64,000 nucleotides of DNA from Bowmanella sp. JS7-9 (GTDB lineage Bacteria; Pseudomonadota; Gammaproteobacteria; Enterobacterales; Alteromonadaceae), in contig NZ_JXSY01000013.1 of the NCBI RefSeq assembly GCF_004329715.1, positions 124,001 to 188,000 on the forward strand, in the 5' to 3' direction. The number at the start of each line of letters is the position of its first letter. Position 1 is the first letter of the stretch. Under the pieces are notes generated by a model. It was given only the letters and a program-made list of their open reading frames with translations. It was not told where the DNA came from and made no database searches. A program made the translations under genes and the position numbers. Below are positions 55,058-61,371 of the stretch, piece after piece.

Positions 55058-55202
55058 CATTTTCTCCATCATAATTAGCGCTGTCGGTTACGCGCCAGAA
55101 TGCTCTACACTATATGTCAGAAACTTGGATATTTTTAATTAAATCATTGGTTTAATTCCATCATGCAACAACATCAGACACCACCTGGCAGGTAACAACG
55201 TT

Positions 55203-56378
55203 ATGCTGAATGTGCTTATTACTTTTCTGCGTTTAGGCATGACCTCATTCGGTGGGCCTGTGGCGCATATTGGTTATTTTCGGCGTGAACTGGTGGAGCG
55301 CCAGCGCTGGGTAACCGAGGCACAATTTGCCCAATATCTGGCGCTGTGTCAGTTTTTACCCGGGCCCGCCAGTAGCCAGTTGGGGTTCTTGCTTGGCATG
55401 CATCGCGCAGGATTTGCAGGTGCCTTGTGTGCCTTTATCGCCTTTACCCTGCCCTCCGTGCTGCTGTTATTACTGTTTGCCAGCAGTGTTGCCACGCTGT
55501 CCGGGCCCATCGGGCAAGCCGCAATCGCCGGGCTCAAACTGGTTGCCTGTGTAGTAGTAGCCGATGCGCTGTGGGCCATGTGGCGCGCGTTGTGCCCGGA
55601 TACACCCAGCCGCCTGATTGCGCTGTTATCCCTGCTGATCATGCTGACGCTGCAATCGCCTGCCACACAACTTATCGTGATTGCCGGCGGCGGGCTGGCC
55701 GGCGTTGCGCTGATCCGCCGCGATAACAGCCAGCAAATCGTACCGGGCTTAGCGCGGATTCCCGCCGGCCTGTCATGGTTGTTAGTCATTGTTTTTGGAT
55801 TGCTGCTGGTAATGGCCTCGTTATGGCCAATGGTCAACCCAACTTCAACCGCCGTTTTTGCGGCCTTTTATCAGGCCGGTGCACTGGTCTTTGGTGGCGG
55901 CCACGTGGTGTTACCGCTGTTACAAGAGAGTGTGGTCACTACCGGCTGGCTGAGTGAAACTGACTTTCTGGCTGGCTATGGCGCAGCACAGGCCATTCCC
56001 GGCCCGATGTTTGCGTTTTCAGCCTATCTAGGCGCGCTGGTTGCGCCCACATCGGGGCAAATTGGTATTGCATTAATTGCATTATTGGGGATGTTTCTGC
56101 CCGGCTTTTTGCTGGTCTCCGCCGTGTTACCCGTGTGGCAACGGTTACATCGTTTAGCGCCGGCGCTGCGTGCAGTCAGTGGGGTCAATGCCGCGGTAGT
56201 CGGTATTCTGGCCGCCGCCTGGTATAACCCGGTATTGTTGCATGGGCTTCACAGCGTAAGCGATGGGCTGATTGCCCTGTGTGCCTTTGCGTTGTTGCGC
56301 CTGAAAAAACTACCGGTACTTGCAGTTGTGGGCTTGTGTGTGGCGCTGCGTATTGGGGTTACGGTAATGGCCGGTTAA
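55203..56378 (+). CDS. chrA: Chromate transporter, long-chain ChrA type
   Basis: This 391-residue membrane protein pumps chromate out of the cytosol. It has two CHR domains. The N-terminal one begins FLRLGMTSFGGPVAHIGYFRRELVERQRWV and contains FLPGPASSQLGFLLG. The C-terminal copy begins FYQAGALVFGGGHVVLPLLQESVV and contains AAQAIPGPMFAFSAYLGAL. The paired GGP/GGG-H and PGP motifs identify the family. About ten helices are expected. No chrB regulator is adjacent. Resistance to chromate is a family property not tested here. Confidence 0.93.
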   Translation: MLNVLITFLRLGMTSFGGPVAHIGYFRRELVERQRWVTEAQFAQYLALCQFLPGPASSQLGFLLGMHRAGFAGALCAFIAFTLPSVLLLLLFASSVATLSGPIGQAAIAGLKLVACVVVADALWAMWRALCPDTPSRLIALLSLLIMLTLQSPATQLIVIAGGGLAGVALIRRDNSQQIVPGLARIPAGLSWLLVIVFGLLLVMASLWPMVNPTSTAVFAAFYQAGALVFGGGHVVLPLLQESVVTTGWLSETDFLAGYGAAQAIPGPMFAFSAYLGALVAPTSGQIGIALIALLGMFLPGFLLVSAVLPVWQRLHRLAPALRAVSGVNAAVVGILAAAWYNPVLLHGLHSVSDGLIALCAFALLRLKKLPVLAVVGLCVALRIGVTVMAG

Positions 56379-56418
56379 CCAATGTCTGCGTGGATGCAGG
56401 AACATCAACTAACAGATG

Positions 56419-57120
56419 CTAATCCTGTTTACCCAATGCGAACGCCACCGCGCTGGCCGCATGGATAGCGGTGGTATCGAACAATGTAATATCCGTATCG
56501 GTCTGTTTGACCAGCAATCCGATTTCGGTGCAACCCAGAATCACCCCTTGCGCGCCCCGCTCTGCCAGCTGCTTAATGATCCGCAGATACTCGGCTTTAG
56601 ACTCAGGCACGCTTTTACCCAGACATAATTCCTGATAAATCACCCGATGAATAATCGCTCGGTCAGCCTCATCAGGTACCACCACGTCAAGACCAAAGTG
56701 CTCGGTCAGGCGACCTTTGTAGAAATCCTGCTCCATGGTAAATGCGGTGCCAAGCAGCCCCACCCGGGTAATCCCTTGCTGTACCAGCACCTTTGCGGTG
56801 GCATCGGCAATATGCAGCAGCGGTATCGCGATGGCCGATTCTATCTCTGCCGCTACCTTGTGCATGGTATTGGTACAAATCAGCAAGCAGTCCGCACCCG
56901 CGGCTTCCACTTGTTTGGCTGCATTGCTCAGAATCGTCGCCGTACCCTGCCAGTCGCCGGCATGTTGTAACCGCTCGATGGGCGCAAAGTCGACGCTCAC
57001 CAACGCAATTTTGGCCGAGTGCAAACCACCGAGCGCCTGTTTCACGCCCTGATTGATGGCCTGATAATAGCCAAGGGTGCTTTCCCAGCTCATGCCGCCT
57101 AATAAACCGATGGTTTTCAT
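56419..57120 (-). CDS. Aspartate/glutamate racemase family protein
   Basis: This 233-residue cofactor-independent racemase has both catalytic cysteines, in LLICTNTMHKV and VILGCTEIGLL. The start motif MKTIGLLGGMSWESTLGYYQ is typical of the aspartate racemase branch (YgeA-like), so D-amino-acid formation from Asp or a broader range of substrates is likely. I use the ATG at 57120; the frame continues four codons upstream to a TTG. It is the downstream neighbour of the DUF1428 gene, 20 bp away on the same strand. Confidence 0.9.
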   Translation of the reverse strand: MKTIGLLGGMSWESTLGYYQAINQGVKQALGGLHSAKIALVSVDFAPIERLQHAGDWQGTATILSNAAKQVEAAGADCLLICTNTMHKVAAEIESAIAIPLLHIADATAKVLVQQGITRVGLLGTAFTMEQDFYKGRLTEHFGLDVVVPDEADRAIIHRVIYQELCLGKSVPESKAEYLRIIKQLAERGAQGVILGCTEIGLLVKQTDTDITLFDTTAIHAASAVAFALGKQD

Positions 57121-57140
57121 ACTACTCTTCAAAACTCGGT

Positions 57141-57494
57141 TTATTCATCAACCACAGTCTGAAAACCGCCGAATATCATACGCTTACCATCAAATGGCAT
57201 ATGGCCCTCGTACTCAGCAAAGCGCGGATCCTGCATGGCTTTTTGCATACCCTCATCGCGCGTGGCTTTATCCGGCCAGACAATCCAGGAGAACACCACC
57301 GATTCCCCTTCTTGCAAGTTGACCGCCATCGGGAATGAGGTCACCTTACCCGGTGGCACGTCATCGCCCCAATTTTCGACAATGCGTAACGCCCCAAACT
57401 CTTTAAAAATCGGCGCACAGGTTCTGGCCATCTCAAAATAGGCCTCTTTATTCTCATTGGGTACAGGGATCACATAACCGTCTACATAGCTCAT
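57141..57494 (-). CDS. DUF1428 family protein
   Basis: This is a 117-residue cytosolic protein of the DUF1428 family with a dimeric alpha-beta barrel (ABM-like) fold. The start MSYVDGYVIPVPNENKEAYFEMA and the end PFDGKRMIFGGFQTVVD are highly typical. The function is unknown. A GGAG site lies before the ATG. It may be co-transcribed with the racemase downstream. Confidence 0.92.
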   Translation of the reverse strand: MSYVDGYVIPVPNENKEAYFEMARTCAPIFKEFGALRIVENWGDDVPPGKVTSFPMAVNLQEGESVVFSWIVWPDKATRDEGMQKAMQDPRFAEYEGHMPFDGKRMIFGGFQTVVDE

Positions 57495-57538
57495 GATTTT
57501 CTCCAGTCAGGCAAGCTAAACACGCTTTACCTTAGCAC

Positions 57539-58138
57539 TTATTTGAACATTGCCCAGATGACAGCCGCGACCATCAACAGCGCAAAACTGACCCGCATAA
57601 TCCTTGCCGAGCGCGGCGTTTCAAACAGCGGGCGAATGAGTCGGCCAAGCACCAACCAGACGGCATCCACCACAACCGCCACAGAAAAACACACGATCCC
57701 GGTGGCAACGTGGCTCAACAGCGCCCCTTCCAGCGGCAGAATAAACTGCGAAAACAACGCAAAGAACGCCGCATAGGCTTTCGGGTTTAACAGGTTCAGA
57801 ATAAAACCGTCGATCAAGCGCGGCGCAGTTTGGCTGGTGTCGTCATTAACCGCGATGACAGGTGCGCGGGCAATTTTCTGGGCGACATAGAGGATATACA
57901 GTGCACCGGCGATCTGCACAGCCAGCTTCACATCAGGAAACGCGCTAAACAAGGTGGCTAATCCTAAGGTAGCCCCCACAATGGCCACGGCTAACCCCAA
58001 TAAAATCCCGGTCAAAAATGGCAGCCCGGGCTTAATGCCAAACGTCGCCCCCACACCGGCCAATGCCAGTGGCGCGGGGCCTGGTGAACCAAGTAGTAAG
58101 GCGGTCGCGACGACCAGTGAAATTAAAGACTCATACAT
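57539..58138 (-). CDS. LysE-family amino-acid exporter
   Basis: This is a 199-residue membrane protein with about six helices. It has the family opening LLGSPGPAPLALAGVGATFG and the middle segment FILNLLNPKAYAAFFALFSQF, which together define LysE/RhtB proteins. These export amino acids or related compounds; the substrate is unknown. It is followed by 44 bp before the DUF1428 gene on the same strand. Confidence 0.9.
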   Translation of the reverse strand: MYESLISLVVATALLLGSPGPAPLALAGVGATFGIKPGLPFLTGILLGLAVAIVGATLGLATLFSAFPDVKLAVQIAGALYILYVAQKIARAPVIAVNDDTSQTAPRLIDGFILNLLNPKAYAAFFALFSQFILPLEGALLSHVATGIVCFSVAVVVDAVWLVLGRLIRPLFETPRSARIMRVSFALLMVAAVIWAMFK

Positions 58139-58180
58139 TGTTGTTATTTATTCCTTTTTTTAGCAGGCGATGCGCATGTT

Positions 58181-58480
58181 TTATTGCATAAATTGCCCAC
58201 TGAGGAGAACCATAGCGCCGAAGGAAATCAGTTTTGAAAACAGAACAACGTAGACGGCATCAACGAAATTACAGCCCGTTGCCTGCATCAATAAGTAGAA
58301 AAACAAAGTGATACCGGCCAACCAGCCGATCACCGGAATTAGCGAAACGATAGAAACGCATACCACAATGAAGGCAATATCTTTCGCATCGATTTTTACA
58401 TAACTAAGCCTGGAGGCTAGCCAAATAAATGCCGTTGAAATAAGCACATCAACTGCAAATAGTATTGCTGATAGTCCCAT
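58181..58480 (-). CDS. Small hypothetical membrane protein
   Basis: This is a 99-residue protein with three to four hydrophobic helices (about 3-23, 33-56, 58-72 and 76-97). I do not recognise it. AAAGGA lies about eight bases before the ATG, which supports translation. It lies just downstream of the kinase gene on the same strand, after a 157-bp gap with no gene (58481-58637), so it may be the distal end of the accessory island rather than part of it. Confidence 0.65.
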   Translation of the reverse strand: MGLSAILFAVDVLISTAFIWLASRLSYVKIDAKDIAFIVVCVSIVSLIPVIGWLAGITLFFYLLMQATGCNFVDAVYVVLFSKLISFGAMVLLSGQFMQ

Positions 58481-58637
58481 CTATTAATCCTTTAATTCGT
58501 TTGTCCTTAGTAGCAGTAGATATTGCGGATTTATTTCCCGATTTTGGGTTCGCAATAAGGTCACCATAAATGTTGCAATGGCGTAGCGTTGGTTCCGGAT
58601 AATATGGCGAAGCCTAAGCAAGTGATATTGGCATTTT

Positions 58638-59726
58638 TTATGAGTGTTTTCCAAACTCTGATTTAAACCATTCCCATCGAGCCGCCAGATATGGCCAGCC
58701 AGCTTCAAAAGATTCATGTGAAGCCTGCTTGTTGTAGTAATCTAATAGAAACTCGACCTGCCTATAGCTCTCATAGTGTTCCTGTCTTAGCAAATCTAAG
58801 AGTATGCCAGATACAGATCCAATATCTGGCCGGTCGCTCGGGTCACTAGACAGCATCTGCCGAATAAGACTAATCGCCTCAGGATTCATCTGGGTACCAG
58901 CTCCAATTTCTTCAACTTTCGCGCCTTCGCAAGCCCACTTCTTCCATGGGGCAACCTTAGTCCATTTCTTTGAATTTCCTGACACTGGATTTGGCCAATA
59001 CTCAGCCAACTTTATTCCAACAGGGTGATACCCACCGGTTAATAGTTGATAAAAAATCACGCCAAGTGCAAAAGTGTCTGTTGCTTGAGACAGTTCATTC
59101 TTTTCCCACTGCTCTGGAGCCATGTACGGGCGGGAACCGTCGTAAATACCGGAATCCAGAAAGGCATTAGAAAGTCCAAAATCTGCAATCATTGGAAACT
59201 TGTAGATATCAAGCTCAGGCAAATCTGGATAATGCGGCTTCATTTCTCTAATAAAAATGTTCTGCGGCTTTAGGTCCTGATGCGCCACGAGCCCCTTGGC
59301 TTGGCAATGTCTCAAACCTTCCAGCATGTAGATCATCAGCGAAAGCTTCTCGACGAAGCTCGATTCTCCGACCCTAATTAACTTATCTAAGTCACTTCCC
59401 CAGAACCTGAACAGTGCTACAGGTACCCCCGTAACACTCTTAAAGTCAAAAGCCCAATGGACAAACATATGGTGGTAAAAGTTGAGTTGCTTCTCCATCT
59501 CATCTACAAACCTTTTGGCGATATCTTTCGACGCAGTTTGGCGTAACAGTTTTGGGACCTTCGCACAAACGTAACGAGGCGTCACGAATTCCCCTTGATC
59601 GAAAATATATATCTCGCCACACATTCCGCCTGTTAGGTCGATACATTTTCCGAGACCAAGGATCCCTTCCAACATCAGTATTTTCAGATGGGGCTCAAAG
59701 GAATAAAAATCGCTAGTTTCTGACAT
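58638..59726 (-). CDS. Ser/Thr protein kinase
   Basis: This is a 362-residue Hanks-type kinase without a membrane segment. K56 in VCAKVPK is the ATP lysine. The catalytic loop is HQDLKPQNI (H149, D151, K153, N156), DFG lies at 182-184 and APE at 203-205. The glycine loop GLGKCIDLTGGMCG is atypical. The Arg of HRD is Gln, so activation-loop phosphorylation may not be needed. A helical tail of about 60 residues follows the kinase fold. The gene lies 114 bp downstream of the SIR2 gene on the same strand. Kinases of this kind occur in phage-defence loci; an effector or regulator role together with SIR2 is inferred from position only. Confidence 0.88.
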   Translation of the reverse strand: MSETSDFYSFEPHLKILMLEGILGLGKCIDLTGGMCGEIYIFDQGEFVTPRYVCAKVPKLLRQTASKDIAKRFVDEMEKQLNFYHHMFVHWAFDFKSVTGVPVALFRFWGSDLDKLIRVGESSFVEKLSLMIYMLEGLRHCQAKGLVAHQDLKPQNIFIREMKPHYPDLPELDIYKFPMIADFGLSNAFLDSGIYDGSRPYMAPEQWEKNELSQATDTFALGVIFYQLLTGGYHPVGIKLAEYWPNPVSGNSKKWTKVAPWKKWACEGAKVEEIGAGTQMNPEAISLIRQMLSSDPSDRPDIGSVSGILLDLLRQEHYESYRQVEFLLDYYNKQASHESFEAGWPYLAARWEWFKSEFGKHS

Positions 59727-59840
59727 TGTTCATCTCGGTGTTGAACTGCGGTACGCACATGAGCGCTTAACGCCACTCTCTGTGGAAAAATTGAAGCGCA
59801 GCGGAAAATTTGGCAGACAATAGTGATCTATTAGAAGTTC

Positions 59841-61145
59841 TCATTGGCTAATCACTTCCTCACCGTCATCCGAGATGTGATTATCTTTCAAAAATTCAAT
59901 TATCATTTGCCTATTGTCATAGGTAAGACTGTACCAACCTTTTTTCCAAGCGGTAAAAGCATCCCAAGAACGACCGAATATTTGCTTCTTTGACATATTT
60001 CCAAAAGATGTTCTCACAGCGGATAAGTAGACCTCTTCTAGTGAAGTATCCTTTATGTCCATAATTGAACCTAAATGAATTAGCCAATTAGCCAAATGTA
60101 CGTATTGATTCCAAGCACCATTTTCAGATGTGAAATTATCTTTTCTTTTCAGAACATCTTTCAGGAACTTCACAACATCAGGATGAGATATCAAAATTCC
60201 ATTTGAAGATAATGTTGCAACAATCTCGAAGAACGAATCGCTTTTCTTTAAATAATCGTCGGTGAACTTTTTTTTACCTTCAAGCACTGGCATTAATAAG
60301 TTTCTAGACTTGGCTACACGGTCTTTAATATATCTATGCTTATTTATAATGTTAGAAATAAAAACATCAATTTCGGTATTATCTATAACCCGCAGGCCAT
60401 AACTTCTGTCGTAATAGTCTTTAACGTTTTGATCTACCTCACTCCGAGACAAGAAGAATAGGTTCTGTCTGTTTATATCGTGAATTCGATTAGATCTTTG
60501 GTTATTTAGAATAGCTCTAAAATTGATATCACCGAGGGAATAACCAATTATTATCGTAGTATTCTCTTCAATAAGAGTCTGAATTTTCTTCGAAAAATAA
60601 TCCGGCCTATTTATAAATCGAAAGTAATCATCAGCTGTAACAACCATTTTCTTTGGGTGTTTAACTGAACCATGCACATGATATACCTGGACACCTTTAG
60701 GCTGCCTATTAACGGGATAACCGATAGAGTAAGATGTTGATTCTTTATCTTCTAGCAACCCCTTTTCTATCAAATCATCGTAATTAGTCGTTATGAATTT
60801 CAAATCAGAAAATTCTTCAACAAACTTTTTTACTTTTTCAGAACTTTTCCCTAATTTCAATTTTCGAATAATTTTTGCTATTTCCGTGTGTAGGCACTTG
60901 CCTGCAGACTGCATCCTTACTTGTATTATGCTAGCGCATTCCTCTAGCGGCATCACTGGCTTATTATCGGGAAATAACTGATCAATTAGTTCGTCACCAT
61001 GTTCTATTTTTTTCGCACATTTTTGCAAAAGGCTTAACCATGACGGGGCTTCCAAATCGGTTAAATGCATAGAAAATCCCGTCCCTACAAACATACATAG
61101 CGATTTTGATTCTAATGCATAGGCTAACTCATAGTAGGGATCCAA
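59841..61145 (-). CDS. SIR2-domain protein, probable NAD-consuming defence effector
   Basis: This 434-residue protein starts at a TTG with GGAGAG seven bases before it. The N-terminal SIR2 fold (about 10-265) shows VGTGFS at 20-25, TTNYDD with Asn121, YHVHGS with His158 and IIIGYSLGD at 198-206. Asn and His are the catalytic pair of NAD hydrolases in Thoeris ThsA and DSR systems, so NAD depletion is a plausible activity. The remaining 170 residues are helical and not recognised; they could sense or bind partners. The gene is markedly more AT-rich than its neighbours, which suggests transfer. A protein kinase gene follows on the same strand. Confidence 0.85.
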   Translation of the reverse strand: MDPYYELAYALESKSLCMFVGTGFSMHLTDLEAPSWLSLLQKCAKKIEHGDELIDQLFPDNKPVMPLEECASIIQVRMQSAGKCLHTEIAKIIRKLKLGKSSEKVKKFVEEFSDLKFITTNYDDLIEKGLLEDKESTSYSIGYPVNRQPKGVQVYHVHGSVKHPKKMVVTADDYFRFINRPDYFSKKIQTLIEENTTIIIGYSLGDINFRAILNNQRSNRIHDINRQNLFFLSRSEVDQNVKDYYDRSYGLRVIDNTEIDVFISNIINKHRYIKDRVAKSRNLLMPVLEGKKKFTDDYLKKSDSFFEIVATLSSNGILISHPDVVKFLKDVLKRKDNFTSENGAWNQYVHLANWLIHLGSIMDIKDTSLEEVYLSAVRTSFGNMSKKQIFGRSWDAFTAWKKGWYSLTYDNRQMIIEFLKDNHISDDGEEVISQ

Positions 61146-61147
61146 AT

Positions 61148-61252
61148 TTACTCTCCATGTTTAAATGAAGCTGAGCATGCTTCCATCAACTTAACAGAGA
61201 TTGATTCGCTCCTTTTTCTGCTGGCGCGTCGCTCTCTTTCATCCTTCCGCAT
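61148..61252 (-). CDS. Possible small basic protein leading the SIR2 gene
   Basis: An ATG at 61252 opens a 34-codon frame (MRKDERERRASRKRSESISV and onward to SFKHGE) that ends at TAA two bases before the SIR2 TTG. Its last codons supply the SIR2 ribosome-binding site, so translation of the two would be coupled. The frame stays open back to a TTG at 61309. The product is very basic in its first half. It could be a leader peptide, a small antitoxin-like partner or chance; no family is recognised. Confidence 0.4.
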   Translation of the reverse strand: MRKDERERRASRKRSESISVKLMEACSASFKHGE

Positions 61253-61254
61253 TT

Positions 61255-61309
61255 TTACCAGATCACGTAAGTGATTGCTATATATTGCTTTTTTATCGGC
61301 ATTTCTCAA
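61255..61309 (-). promoter_or_regulatory. Possible sigma-70 promoter of the SIR2 unit
   Basis: On the minus strand TTGAGA (61309-61304) is followed by TATATA about 19 bases later. It lies between the RND-pump terminator and the small basic frame, where a promoter is needed. The match is moderate. Confidence 0.35.
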
Positions 61310-61322
61310 TATTCATCCAATA

Positions 61323-61350
61323 AAAAGCCCGGCTAATGTGCCGGGCTTTT
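61323..61350 (-). terminator. Rho-independent terminator of the RND pump gene
   Basis: An 11-bp perfect stem AAAAGCCCGGC / GCCGGGCTTTT with loop TAATGT (as read on the plus strand) ends on the minus strand in a T5 run. It marks the left border of the pump operon. Confidence 0.92.
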
Positions 61351-61371
61351 CGCTATCAAATCAACGCTGGA

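Noticed and set aside
58484-58717. A 77-codon frame on the minus strand after the kinase
   Set aside because: It overlaps the kinase 3' end, has no ribosome-binding site and shows no protein-like composition.
59760-59840. A GCTTAAC heptamer near 59766 resembling an integron attC core site
   Set aside because: No matching GTTRRRY partner at the right distance and no imperfect hairpin; no integrase or cassette array nearby.
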